A stretch of 64,000 nt of DNA, from the NCBI GenBank assembly GCA_003260075.1, contig QLIY01000033.1:124322-188321 (forward strand). The letters are read 5' to 3'. The stretch is from Phallusia mammillata (lineage: Eukaryota > Chordata > Ascidiacea > Phlebobranchia > Ascidiidae). Below the pieces are notes generated by a model. The model was not told the DNA's origin. It ran no database searches and was given only the letters and a program-made list of their open reading frames with translations. Made by a program: the position numbers and the translations under genes. Positions 24,840 through 43,632 of the stretch are shown here, piece after piece (position 1 is the stretch's first letter; each line of letters begins with the position of its first letter).

Positions 24840-26410
24840 CCGTTTCGCTATAACGGCCGCATCGCAGATACTTTTTTCACCAACGGCAGCCAACGTCTTC
24901 TTGTTTTTGTTTATAAAATACTGATGAAAAAAGTAGGTTTACCTCGTATATATATGCTATCTAATGGCGCCTGAAGCGCCAAGATTAATTTCTGACTTGA
25001 TGCACAGATTGAGCTTGAACAGTCTAACGATCAGTCTTATTGTTGATGACGTCACTATCTATATTGTGACGCGTGTGGTGCCTTTTTTTCGCATTGTTTG
25101 CACACAAGAAAGGCGTACAAAAAGTCGGACACATATGCCTACTAGGGCTCGGCTGATAATACTCTTTTATGTCCCACAAAATATGTTTGGAACAGATTTA
25201 AAATCCAAACAAATAATAATTGCAGTATTACTTATGTCACGATCGCATAAACTCGTCCCTGTCGCTACAGGTTGTGGTAACCCCTGGTTTAGAGCAATAG
25301 CCATACTGTTAATTTACACACTGCAACGTCGATACAACTTTATCATAAAATGTTGTTTTAAACCCAAAACGTAATCATCATCAAGAACCTGTATCTAAAT
25401 TATCATTGTCGGGTTACGACGCATTTTATAGTCAGTAATAGTGCACCAATCAACTTCAATTGAAAAACTGGTTCAAGAGACAGAATCTACAGAGCCAACC
25501 ATAGGCGCCGAGTGGGCGGTGGCGGGGTGGCGCCGCTACCTTGGGTTTGCAAAGCACGGTGGCGGCCACCGTGGATATTTTGATTTGTTTGTCGCGGTAT
25601 AGTAGGAAACATCGTAAAATCTGAAGAAATTTATACATATATATGTAAACAAATTTCTTTACATCAGTAATTTTAAAACAAAAATAAGCAGGTAAATAGC
25701 GGCCGTTGGTGAAATGAGAATCTGCGATGCGGCAGTCGTATAAAAAAGGTTGTGCACCCCTCATGTAATAGTTTGAATTTCAAGCAATTAAATACTAGCA
25801 GTTGGTCATGTGACTCGGAGCCGATAGGCGCGTGCAAAATACTATTATCAACCAATAATATGGACTAAACTTTGGTAAGAACCTATGCAAGTGCATCCTA
25901 AAACGTTAAACCGGGTAAGACTTTAGATCACTCGCGTAAAATCCCCTCGCGGTGTTTCGTTCACCTGATTGTTTTAACTTTGAAAGAAACCAATACGTGA
26001 CCTATTGGTCGTGTTTCTGTCAAATCGTGCACTAGTTTATAAAGCAGTAGTGCAACTATATACCTTACATACGGCGCACACATTTTTCAGCAGAAACATT
26101 GCTTTACTCACGAAGTAAAGCTGTATTATCATTACATTATAATGTGTAATAGACTATGTTTTCCATAACTTCCGGCACTTATCCCACGTAATGAACGCCC
26201 TCTGTTTTGCAAAACAGTGGGGTTCATTCAGCAACTTTTTGCAGCACAACCTGTCAAAAACATAATACGCAGTACATAACTTAACAAGCTGTCGTTATTG
26301 TATACAATTTCTTGTTTAACTTGTAAGTCCTGAAACTTCAAACCTAAGCCAATTAATTTATGTTCTATTTATATATATATATATTTCAGTAATGTTCTGT
26401 TGGTTTAGCT
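24840..26410. other. Intergenic region with repeats, no gene seen
   Basis: An open frame at 24964-25374 (plus) lacks any domain and looks fortuitous. The segment 25500-25632 is a copy of 61945-62077, and 25640-25755 is similar to 29178-29292, so most of this interval is dispersed repeat. A short TA run lies near 26370-26385. Confidence 0.5.
25500..25755 (+). repeat. Dispersed repeat, copy of 61945-62077
   Basis: The first 133 bp (starting cataggcgccgagtgggc) match 61945-62077 at nearly every position. The following part, with aattttaaaa...agcaggtaa and gttggtgaaat, recurs inside the MITE at 28594-29392. It appears to be a composite non-autonomous element; its right end (cacccct) is hAT-like but I could not define a target duplication. 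Confidence 0.65.
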
Positions 26411-26783
26411 CAGGGGTGCCCAACCTTTTTTGACTCAAGATCGACTTTTGAGGTAGTCCAACCCTCGAGATCTACCATTCCAATGCAAATTAGCAAAGAC
26501 ATAGCGAGTACCAGAACAAGTAACAATTACTACTGCAACTATTACTTTTGTAACGTAACAAAGCGCCTACTTATGAACTTATTAACATATCCTTATGATT
26601 AATTCACACAATAAAGTCATCTATGTACAGCAACGCGTTACAAAGCAACTATTTAAAAAAAAATCTGCAACCCTCGCGATCGACTTGAGATCAGTCCGAG
26701 ATCGACCAGTCGATCGCGATCGACGGGTTGGGCACACTGATCTCTATAAACCCTTTATAGAGATCAGTGGTTGGGCACCCCTG
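26411..26783 (+). mobile_element. hAT-like MITE (CAGGGGTGCCCAACC)
   Basis: A 373-bp element whose ends CAGGGGTGCCCAACC and GGTTGGGCACCCCTG are perfect complements. Flanks gtttagct (26403-26410) and gttttgct (26784-26791) agree at seven of eight positions, as expected for an aged 8-bp hAT duplication. Near the right end a second inverted repeat (gatctctataaa / tttatagagatc) makes a small hairpin. No coding capacity. Confidence 0.82.
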
Positions 26784-26999
26784 GTTTTGCTGATTCATTT
26801 TTCTTACAACTTCGCAGTGCTCATCCGATTAAACTGTTTTTCCCAAGTCTGGTGAAAGTTGCACGTTTTCTACTTTTTCGCGTTTTGAGAAAAAACATAC
26901 GCTGTTTTGTATCAACTTTGGTAAAGCTGAAATTCGCCCATAATTTCTGACACAACATTTTATTGAAAATTCGTCCTTCCGAGGTGTAAGCAAAGAAGA

Positions 27000-29900
27000 A
27001 TGGCTGCGGTAAGTAAAAAGACTAACCTAAACCTATTCTGGCATTCAGCCAGTCTGCAGAACATGGCAGTTCCCGACAAGATTTAAGACGTTTATAAGTT
27101 CGCGTGCAAGGCCAACTTTAGCGGACGCAAAACAAGCAGGTCAAGGCAGGACAATTAAATGCCTTTGATGCAAAATTTTCATGTGCAACCTAAAAAAACT
27201 TGGCGTGCAATTTTTTTCACAAACAGACGTGCGTGCAGCTGTCATCTGCAGACTAGTCATTCAGAACGTTTTTTCTGTGGCAAGGTAGTTAGCCTCTGCG
27301 AATTTCAGTTACTTAAAAATTTGTATTGTCAAAAATTGTATGATCAACTCCATCAAAAAACTTTTTTTCTTGATTATTTCTAAACTCTACATCTTTTCCT
27401 TATCAAACTGGCATTTACTCCAGTCCAGACCAGTGCTTGTCAACCTTTTTTGAAATGGTACACCCTTTTAACATTTACTCACACATTGTACACCCTCCAA
27501 AACTGTAACTTGAGATTACTTTTTAATGCAATTTAAAGAATCATGACTAACAGGAGAAATATTATAGTATGACGTCACAAATATAATAGTAATAAAAGTA
27601 TGACGTCACAAATGTAATAATAATCCGCAAGCTGCGTACAATTGACACAGGTGTACCATGTATTGTACACTCCGCTCTAAAACACAAACCTGCCTGGTAT
27701 GATACTTGGTCGTAGGTGTTTTGTATATGGTACACCCCAGTACACCCCATCAAAGTTGTACACCCTTTAAAAATTATTGTACACCCTGGGGTGTACGATA
27801 CACCCGGTTGAAAAGCACTGCTCCAGACCATAAAAATTTATAAATGAGCTCTTGTGGTTGTTGTTTTTTCAATTATTTTTGATCACTTGATTTGTTTTTT
27901 AGAAATTGAGTTTGAGTGTTGATTTTCTCTTCCGAGATTTTGAACCTGTTTTTTTTCTTTTCTATGTCAGGTTGAAACTGTCGAAGTACATGATCCACAT
28001 TACGAACCAATTATTTCACTACCTGAACAAGTTACACCAACGTTGGAAGAAGATGAAGATATTTTATTCAAAATGTGAGTTTCTTGCCGTCCTAAAACCA
28101 TCCAAAAAGTTGGCTAAAAGACATCTTTTTGGCTGGTCAAATATAACTTCTTAAAAATCATGGCCACTCAAAACAGCAACAAACCTATTATAGTCCCAAT
28201 TAAATGCTCAGTATAGATTTAGTATAGATCTACATATTTTGTCTGTCTTTTGACAGGGCTTTAGCCTCCAAAAATTAATACCTCTCTTATTAAATCTGTC
28301 AATGGGCTGTAGTTTTACACATTTCTTGTTAAATTATTTTGTGTACATGTTACGCAATCTTTTCTGAGAGGACTTACTTGTGTTTTGCAGGCGAGCAAAG
28401 TTATTTCGATGGGCCCGAGAGTCAGACCCTCCAGAATGGAAGGAAAGGGGAACTGGAGATGTGAAGTTACTCAAGCATCGCGAAAATTCGAAAATACGAC
28501 TTGTTATGAGACGTGACAAAACTTATAAAACCTGTGCAAACCATTACTGTAAGAAATGTTTTATGTCTGCTTGTATGGATGTATTATTTATATCAGGGGT
28601 GTCAAACGAAGCCCTCCAATGCGGCCCACGAACACTCAACGACAAATGTAGTATTTTGTCAGATTTTTATCTAATTATAATGAAGTTTTCTTACTTTTCA
28701 AAGTGAAAGCTATTATTTAAACAGACATTTAGAGAAATTTAATTTATAAATAATAATTCATATGTTATGAATAGAAACAATAGTAATTAAACCGTTCCTC
28801 AAACCGTACGGCCACATGCGGCCGCAGAAACGAGTTTATGCCGCCGAAACATATGTTCATTAAAAAAATGTACTAGCGGCCGTGATGGAATTAAAATCCT
28901 TGGCAAAACTTTTGATTTTCAAACTGCTCTAAAGAGATTTTGTGTTACTGAAAAGAGTATTACTAGCCTAGCAGCAATATGCGTCAGACTTTTTGTAGGC
29001 CTATTGTGTGCGAGCAATGCGAAAAAGCAGGCACCAATCCCCCCCCCCCCCCCCCCCCCCGTCACAATATAGATTATGACGTAATAAACAGTTAAAACTG
29101 ATCTTCATGCTGTGCAGCTCAATCTGTGCATTAAGTTGGAAATTAATCTGGGCTTTTGGGGCGTCAATAGATGGTATATATATGATATAAACCTATTTCT
29201 TTACTTCTGTAATTTTAAACCAAAAACCAGCAGGTAATTGGCGCCTGTTGGTGAAATAAGGATCTGCAATGCGACCGTCGTTGCGAAAAGGTTGTTTGAG
29301 TGTATAAAACTTGATTAAAAATCACATGCGGCCCTCGGCATAATTTTCAAACTGCAATGTGGCCCTCGAACCCCACGAGTTTGACACCCCTGATTTATAT
29401 GACTTGCATAGGTGTAGTAAAATGTTGTGTTGTGTTTGCTTACATCAAAAACTATTGTTTAAATATCTTTCATTTTGTTTATAGACAGTCATTTGAGTTT
29501 TCTAATTTATAAGCTTTTAATCATGTCTCCATTCTGGCTATGTTCTGCAAAAATGAGTTAATATTAGTGATGGGACGATACCAGGTTTTGAAGCGAGTAT
29601 CGATACCGAGTACGAGTACCACATGTATATACCTTCGATACCGAGTACGATTACCGAGTACTTAAGTGTAGTCTTGTACTTAGTTGTATATCAATGGCTA
29701 ATTTATCTGCCATGGTCGGGGTACAGGCGTGCAGACACACACGCCGAAAAATGTAATCACCACGTGATAGCAAAAAAATATACGTAACCTGGCGGAACTT
29801 TTCCCCGATTTTGTGCTGTCCGAAGCAAATATTGGCATAAAGTTGCCCGTATTCTTACGGTGTAAATCGGCCTTCGGTACTCGCACGTTGGTATCGAAAA

Positions 29901-31028
29901 CTGAGACAAAATATTTCGATACCGAGTACGAGCATCGATACCACTGAAATCGTTCGATACCATCGATACCAAGTACCGAGTACCCGTCCCATCACTAGTT
30001 AATATATATATAACCGTAATGTATTATGTTTAAAAGTACAAATTTTGAAATGTGTGATGCAAAGCCAAGGGTATCAGGGGCATATGTGAGATGACATTTC
30101 AAGTTTATATTATACCAGGTACATGTGTATCGGCTACATAAAAAGCTACATTTTTCAAACATTATTGTTTGTAATCAAACCCTGTACAAATTTAATTTAG
30201 TGGATACAAGCATGGAATTGGTACCAAATTGCGGGAGTGAACGAGCGTGGGTGTGGACAACATTTGCAGATTTTGCTGAAGGTGAAGCAAGGGAGGAATT
30301 GCTAGCAATACGATTTCTTAATTCTACTAGTAAGTGATAGAGTTTACTTCTCATTTCTGGTTTACTTTTTTGTTCATTTTAAACCTATAGTTATTGCTGA
30401 AGCAACAGTGCTTCATGATCAAAGATCCTGTAATAAACACTAAAATTTACTCCAACGTGTAGCGTCACTTTTATAGTTGATAAAGTTTCAAGTGTTTTGT
30501 GTTCAGATGCCAATGAATTTAAGGAGAAGTTTTGTGAATGCCAACAGATGTTGAAGGACCAAAAAGCAAAAGAATCAGGTTAATTAAAGGATCAGTTAAA
30601 TTTTGTTTGTACATGAAGTAGTTAGTGTCACTTGTGTAATATCCACAGTGGTTTACATAGCATAGATTTCTAGCTGCTATTTTTGTTACGTTTGAAAAAG
30701 TAGGCTTGTTCCGTCTTGTTTTCAGTAGTAATATGTTTAATTCTTAACACCTGAAACAAATTGTCTTTATACCTTGACTTCTTACTGTTTAGAAATAAAA
30801 ACTCCTACTAACAATGAAGAAAAGTCGTCCAAAGAATCGGAGGAATCATCTTCAACTGAAAAAAATAATGATGATGCAGAAAAAACTGTTGAGATAACAA
30901 AAAAGCTTGAAAACTTAAATGTTGAGTCATCGGAACCTGACCAAGCAACGACTTCTGAGGAAAGCAAAAATACTGGGGATGCTAAAGAACAAACAAAATC
31001 CAATGTAGAAGATTCACCTGAAAAATAG
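27000..31028 (+). CDS. RANBP1: Ran-binding protein 1
   Basis: RANBP1 binds Ran-GTP in the cytoplasm, helps release it from transport receptors and stimulates RanGAP. Six coding exons (27000-27008, 27971-28074, 28391-28548, 30201-30329, 30507-30578, 30793-31028) close in frame to 235 residues, slightly longer than vertebrate RANBP1. The Ran-binding domain spans about residues 35-165 and contains the family signatures [59 protein letters not shown] and LLAIRFLN. The tail is acidic and Ser/Glu/Lys-rich. The start exon holds only three codons (M-A-A). Intron 1 contains one hAT MITE and intron 3 contains two. AATAAA lies at 31329-31334, 300 bp past the stop. Confidence 0.96.
27431..27820 (+). mobile_element. 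hAT-like MITE (CAGTGCTTGTCAACC) in RANBP1 intron 1
   Basis: A 390-bp element with ends CAGTGCTTGTCAACC and GGTTGAAAAGCACTG. Flanks gtccagac and ctccagac share seven of eight bases. The interior repeats tacaccc-type motifs and includes two TGACGTCA sites (27570, 27601) 31 bp apart in a short tandem duplication. Confidence 0.8.
28594..29392 (+). mobile_element. hAT-like MITE (CAGGGGTGTCAAAC) with exact duplication, RANBP1 intron 3
   Basis: A 799-bp element with ends CAGGGGTGTCAAAC and GTTTGACACCCCTG and identical flanking octamers atttatat (28586-28593 and 29393-29400). The interior carries gcggcc-rich arms, a run of 21 C at 29040-29060 and a segment shared with the repeat at 25640-25755, so it is composite. 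Confidence 0.88.
29565..29997 (+). mobile_element. hAT-like MITE (TAGTGATGGGACG) with exact duplication, RANBP1 intron 3
   Basis: A 433-bp element with ends TAGTGATGGGACGATAC and the imperfect complement CCGTCCCATCACTA, and identical octamers gttaatat at 29557-29564 and 29998-30005. The interior is packed with cgataccgagtac repeats near both ends. It is a different family from the CAGGGGT elements next to it. Confidence 0.88.
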
Positions 31029-31328
31029 ACTACCTTATGTTTGTATTTAGGTAATAATACCCAAACATCTATTAAACAACCTAATTTGTATTATTTTAGT
31101 CTGATCTGTAATGTATTCAAAGTTCAAAAACAAAACCCAATACTTCCCAGTACAAAGAGCCACCCATTTTTTTCAGTATATCCCATCTGCAGAATTTTTA
31201 TGTTAGTGTTTTTAATGCCCAGTCTCCTGCCTTTCAAGTTTTAACTATTCCCCACGAGATTTCATTGTGTGATTTTGTTCATCAACTTTCAAGCGACCAA
31301 ACCTCACTTTCGTGAAGTGTTAATCCAC

Positions 31329-31334
31329 AATAAA
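31329..31334 (+). terminator. RANBP1 polyadenylation signal
   Basis: Exact AATAAA about 300 bp after the RANBP1 stop on the same strand, followed by a T-rich stretch. Confidence 0.6.
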
Positions 31335-31404
31335 GTACAAAATACCTTTCACTGCAATGCATTTGCTGGTGAGTTTTTGAAATATTTCGAGTTTAATGCT
31401 TGAT

Positions 31405-31588
31405 GCAGGGATTCATATCCAGGAGTGCATGCACCCCCAAGGAGTACGAGAATTGTTCCTAGGGGGTGCGGGATGCTGAATCATAAGGTTGGTTAGGCCT
31501 ATTCTATATAAATACAAAAACCCAAGGGGGTGCGAAATTGGTTGGTTTGAAAGGGGTGCAGCAAGGAAAAAGGTTAAGAAACACTGCT
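31405..31588 (+). mobile_element. Probable hAT-like MITE fragment
   Basis: The right end AAGGTTAAGAAACACTG is a typical hAT terminus, and the interior contains gggggtgcg blocks on both sides. The left end is ambiguous and I could not place a target duplication, so this is probably truncated or diverged. Confidence 0.45.
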
Positions 31589-32366
31589 TAATGGATTTGC
31601 TGCTCAGTTCAGCAAAATGTAAACTCTAAAATAATTACAACTACTGCTTTTAGGATGGATGCATGAAGCAAACAATTCTGGTTGTGTACCATGTTGTCCA
31701 ATTGCCATTTTCAGGAAGTTAACTGCTAGCGTATTGACATCAAACAAACTATTACAAAACCTCTTTATAATAAACAAGTTTGCAAAACAGTTTATTATTT
31801 GTATTATCTACTTCAGGGACACAAAAATTTGTACACTATTAACAAGAAAAAAGTTTCTGACAGTAAATTTTTGGCACAAAATCACAACAATTGTAGGTTG
31901 ATTCACACAAATATGAATATGCATAATAGAATAAATTCAAAAAACAGGAATGTTAAAATTGCTTTGGAGTTTAAAACACAGTTGGAATTAAATGAAGTTA
32001 GTAGATATGAGGTATTGTAAAATGTATTTGACATGCACCATTAAGTTCAATCTAAATAAAACAGGATTGTTCAAACGCTAAAGGAAAACAATGAAGAACA
32101 ACACCACAAGACTGATTTTTGTTTAAACCACCTGCGGCGATAATACAAAACACATTTGTTACTTACATGTTTTATTTGTGGCAAATGTGTTTGTGTTAGT
32201 GCCATTGTGCCATTTAATGCAAAAAGTTTGGTGGTTTTAAAAAAAGTCTAATACTAAAAAATAAAGAAAAAAATTGTTACTGACCTTTTAAGTGCACACA
32301 AAATTATCAACACAATCTAAAACCAAACAAAACTTGTAAAACATCACTTGATCAGACATGCATAGG

Positions 32367-38966
<6,600 letters not shown>

Positions 38967-39496
38967 TTTGGAGTGCGAATTGAGCAGAAATTGATAAGTT
39001 ACAAAAAAATAAGAACTCCTTAAAACAATTTTACACTAGATTAAGAGAATTTTTGCAAACAATTTGTTTGCAACAAACAAACGAAAGTAAATGTCGTTAC
39101 GTATGTGTCACATTTCTTTTAGTGAATGCCAGGGAAATCTGTTTACTTGCTTTGTGCCTGTGCTAGCGATTTTACAGCGTAATCTTTTCCGTCTGTATAT
39201 GTGTTTGACGGATATTAGTGTGTAAAGTTCTATGAACTGGTGTTGGTACCACATCCTACGTAAACTATGAAATACAACTCAAAGCAGTCGCACACAGCCC
39301 ACTAAAACATACAGTTTCAGCCGCAACTCCATGTTGTTGTGCGCTCATTATGCTATATAGCTTGGTGGTGCGTTTAAACAACCGATAACGATGTATCGAC
39401 ATTAAACAAATGCAATAAAAACCCAACAGTGTTCAACTTGTGTGTCTCTTTTTCCTGTAAATTTATTTGAAAACGTGAACGCCTTACATTATAAAG

Positions 39497-39804
39497 CAGG
39501 GGTCACCAAACCACTGCCCGCGAGGTCATTTCCCCCCCCCCCGCGAACACATTTTTGGTTTGCCAAATCGTATTGATAACTTTGTAACACATTCAAAAAT
39601 TAATCCAGTCCTTACTGTACAATTTAACAGTCGCATTACCAGATTTTAAATAGGATTGTAGAAAGACCATCCCATGGCCCCTTATAAAAATCGCCTCGAG
39701 GGCTTAGTTTGGAAAGAGGGCGCTGGGGCGTGCAAACTATGCGGCCCGCGCGAATCATTGTTAAACTTATCCGGCCCGCAGTGAAAAAAGTTTGGTGACC
39801 CCTG
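39497..39804 (+). mobile_element. hAT-like MITE (CAGGGGTCACCAAAC)
   Basis: A 308-bp element with ends CAGGGGTCACCAAAC and GTTTGGTGACCCCTG. It has gcccgcg-rich shoulders and a run of 11 C at 39532-39542. Flanks ttataaag and cattaaag match only partly. Part of the same terminal sequence recurs at about 44696. Confidence 0.78.
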
Positions 39805-41295
39805 CATTAAAGCATAAATCGTTTGTTGGTGTCGCGTACTAGTATGCAAATATTCACACAAGTGCGACGTGCGTACCTTTTCTGAAGTTAGCGCTTAGAG
39901 ATAACCAAAAAAACAGTACTTTTCTGTTCAACTGTATTCATAGAATAATTCACCACGCCCAAAACCTGTTGCAATACCACACAAACGCATTGTTACGACA
40001 GACACTTATGACGTCATATAGCATTGCCCAACCTTGGGTTTACTGGTTGTGACAGTTGGCACCGAGTACTTTTTACTAGTTGATCGAAAAAAATTCAAAA
40101 AAAACTATCGCCACGAATTATGCCTAAGCTGATCACTTGCTACCTCAAATTTTTAAATCGGTTTATGTTTTATAGTTTATACAATGCAGCTATGATAAAA
40201 AAAAGTCGACGTTTAACCGTTAATCTTTGTTTGTATGTATATAGAGACGTTTCAGGCTGTATGTAGCTTATACGTTCCAAAAACTCAATTTTCCTGAGAT
40301 TTAACTGATAAAGTGAATGCATGCTAAACATACAACAAAACAATTGTTTTGTAACAATCCATTTCCTTGTAACCCGATCTTATTTTAAACTACGCTATTT
40401 TTTTCTGCTGCGTCATGTTTTGTCAATCTAGAAACTTTTCTGCTGAACAACGACGAGATGCACAAAGTTCCCTAACATCAATGATTAACTGCTGTAAAAC
40501 GGCACAAATAACAATCGTCGTTGAACAATTGAAAGGGAATGGCAAACATGAACCGTTTACTTTTTCATGCAGGCCGTGCTTGAGAAAAGGAAATAAGTAC
40601 TGCGTATCTGCCACGAATTTCTCGCTTGAGACGTTAAAGTTTAAACATTTGCACAAAAGAATAAGGAAAAGGAAAATGCGTATGTTTAACACAAACTGTG
40701 GATACAAATGCAAACATCACTTTTTGAACTAAAATGATTAGGTATTTGTTACGAAAAATTATTTGACGAAGCTAAACACACAACTTTGTTTCTCCACTGA
40801 GGTTACCTTACCAATCTAGCAAATGTTGTAAATGTCTTAAAAATCTCGCAAAGTTAAAAAAGCATGAAACAAAGGCTATAAAAGCTTGATTTTTACAGTT
40901 TTACAAATTCCGAAGGCACCAACACTTTTAGGCCTACATACAAAACTTTTTAAAGCATCAGAGAATCAACTGTATAAAACCTGTCCTGAAAAACACAAGT
41001 ATATTTCTAGCATGACTAAGTTTTATGTATCACCAATAATCATGATTGGCCACAGCAAAGTGGATGCAGTCCGACTGCTAGTTACACATTAACTAATTTC
41101 GTCATAAAAATCAATTCGCAAGCATGTCCAATATTTACCACCTACATATGTCTTTGGCATGGCGGCGGATAACTTATACCCATGAGCCTCACTTTTTGTA
41201 TAGTCCCATGCAAGCTGACTGAATCACAAATCGATTCGCAGCACACTCGTTTTGCTGGGCAAATTCACTACGTGAGCCATCTTAGTAAGTTAGGC

Positions 41296-41575
41296 CAGAG
41301 TTATAAACGAGCCTGAAACGAGCCCGAACCCGTCCCGAACCCGAATCGTTTTTGAGAAGCCCATTTAACCCCCAAAGTTCGATTGACAGGTTCATACATT
41401 GAACCCTCAGCAAAGACCAAAACAACATACACAAAAAACAATTGGACTTGAACAGGGCCTTTCAGGGCTGTTTTGGGTCATTAGGTTCAGGTCCAGCAAC
41501 TGGCTACTTAGCTAGTTAAATTTATTTAAAAAATTACTAAAGCGAAGTGTAAAGTCAGGCCCGAATCAACTTAAA
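41296..41575 (+). mobile_element. Truncated CAGAGTTGC hAT-like MITE
   Basis: Starts with CAGAGTTATAAACGAGCC and gcccgaaccc repeats as in the copy at 24475, runs through the shared tttttgagaagccc block and stops after gtcaggcccgaatca without the right terminus. Fourth copy of this family in the window. Confidence 0.6.
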
Positions 41576-43001
41576 TGGCGTGTTCTTGTAACTGTCACCA
41601 AATATTGTTGTTTTATTGTATTAAAAATAAAATTAACAAACTAACAAAAAATTTGTTGACAAAACAACCTATAACCATTAACCCATTTTAATTTCGGAAA
41701 TACCATACGATATCAAATAGAAAGAATAAAACAAAGTAAGCAATTTTAAAGCAAAGTAACAAACCTCCTGAAATGTTAAACATCTTCTTGCTAAACAGTT
41801 TGCAGCCACGTAGTGGCGAAAACATTTATTGGATAAAAGTTCACACCACCTGCTAGCCTAGCAGGGCATGCACAATGTTAGACAAATTGTGTGTTCATTA
41901 ACACCACTGCTAATATGTCCCGCTATGCTCCTGCAATTCGACATCATCAATAGTTACGTCAAATGATTTTTTTCAAAAAAGTTTGCGCCAGCACTACGAC
42001 AAAGGCCGTTCTGCGTTTTTTTATAAGTATTTCCTGTACGATCGCTATTATTATGACAAAATTATCTTATAAAGGTTACTAACACTATTTCTATTTACTG
42101 CATTTGACTCAAGTGTCGGGACCCTTGCGGGCGGATTAGATGTAGGCTACCCTCGTCCTCAAGGTCAAAGATTACAGTTAATGACAATCATTCGTGACAC
42201 ATAATACGTGTCCCATTTGCAAGGCAATTGTCATTGGCTACTGTTAAATTTTACTGCATAATAGCGAGTAGCCTATAGCCCTAAACAGAGTTACTTAATC
42301 GTAAAAATAATATCGCGTTGTTTTATCTCCACATTTGGTTGCTATGGGATATTTATTTTCAAATTATAAGTTTGTTTTTACGTTACACATAATTAAGTGA
42401 TTGTCAACCTATTCCCGCTTTTGGCATAAGATCCTATTTTAAAACGAAGTAATCCACAATAAATTTATTTTTGTTACAACTTGTAGCGACACCAAGTGAC
42501 ACACAGGTACCGGATACTTCTATGGCAGGTGTCTGTTTATTGAGCCGTGTTGTTTAAACTTAAACCATGGCTACGCTTATTACAGGCGGCGTGTTCGCAA
42601 TTCGCGTGGTTTTACCTATGGTATGTTTGATATAGTAGGCATCAGATTGCGTTAAATTGCGGCAACTAAAATCCCCAATAAACAATGTGTAAGGTTTTCT
42701 AAGTTTTTAATAAATTTGAAAGTTGAAACATGGAATCTAAAATAAATTTAATTTAATCAAAACTTTCGAATTTTTAAATGAACGTAAACCCGAAGTATGA
42801 AAGGCGGGTTTGCTTTAGAAGATGTAGCAATGTACTGTGAATATTAAATATTTTGCTACAGAATTACCATTATGCAGATAAATGGATGATTTTTTTAATG
42901 AAGTTTACCTTAAAATCCATTTCAAATTTAAAACTCTGTTTTACCATTTATGTACGAAAGCTGGTTTACTTAAAAAACAAACAAGTTATATAAGCTACTC
43001 C

Positions 43002-43407
43002 GGGTCACGTCTAAAACTGCGGGCCCACTTGGTCCACTTGGCCCGCTAGGCCCAGCACTTGGCACACCCCATGCAATAGAAACAAACTGCGGGCCCACAG
43101 TTTTTATACTTGCGACAGGCGCGACAAGCACTGGATATAATGGGCCCGCGNTATTTGCAAAAGACGCGACAAGCACTGGATATAATAGGCCCGCGGTTTT
43201 TCCCTGCGAGAGACGCGACAAGCACTGGATATAGTGGGTTAGCGGTTTTTCCCTGCGAGAGGCAGACCAAGCACTAGATACAGTGGGCCCGCAGTTTTTA
43301 TACTTGCGAGAAGCGTGCCAAGCGGGCCCGCAGTTTTTTAATCGCATGAAGCGAGCCAAGCGCTGGGCCAAGTGATCCAAGTGGGCCCGCAGTTTTAGAC
43401 GTGACCG
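43002..43407. mobile_element. 406-bp inverted-repeat element with internal tandem array, family unknown
   Basis: The ends are inverted repeats of about 31 bp with one mismatch (beginning GGTCACGTCTAAAACTGC and ending with its complement), flanked by identical nonamers agctactcc at 42993-43001 and 43408-43416. The interior is an imperfect tandem array of 55-65 bp units with gggcccgc, agttttt, gcgagag and caagcactggata, including the ambiguous base at 43151. The 8-9 bp target duplication points to a hAT or MuDR-like process, but the termini do not match the other MITEs here. Confidence 0.75.
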
Positions 43408-43437
43408 AGCTACTCCTGCCAGGCATAATGTCAAGTT

Positions 43438-43570
43438 TATAGAGCTATTCTGGCATTATAGAGCTATTCTGGTATTGTTATTTTGACGTTTATCAGGGTG
43501 ATGAAGGCCACCTGTATAGGATGTCTAAACGTCGGAATAAAATTACATTTGCCAGAAGAGCTCTATAAAC
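43438..43570. repeat. Imperfect inverted repeat around tagagct
   Basis: tttatagagct/attctggca copies at 43437-43475 face the complement gccagaagagctctataaac at 43551-43570, making a diverged fold-back of about 130 bp directly next to the element at 43002-43407. Confidence 0.5.
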
Positions 43571-43632
43571 ATGACACAAGTTAGTTTAACTTATCGTGGG
43601 GTAAATACTAAATCAGAAAATTAAAATACTGA

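Noticed and set aside
24964-25374. 136-codon plus-strand frame
   Set aside because: No domain, no splice partners, and it overlaps repeat-like sequence; length alone is not enough in this composition.
27159-27383. 74-codon frame in RANBP1 intron 1
   Set aside because: Lies within an intron defined by phase-consistent exons, with no similarity or splice support.
40415-40732. Overlapping frames of about 100 codons on both strands, the minus one with a hydrophobic start
   Set aside because: Mutually overlapping, no recognisable protein, no flanking exons; kept out of the gene list.
42568-42620. MATLITGG frame as the true ELOVL4 start exon
   Set aside because: Joined to the acceptor at 44020 it hits a stop after four codons; at best it is an untranslated or unrelated exon.
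43002-43407. CRISPR-like array at 43.0-43.4 kb and long frames through it
   Set aside because: Units are imperfect, contiguous and bounded by terminal inverted repeats with a target duplication, in an animal genome; this is a transposon interior.
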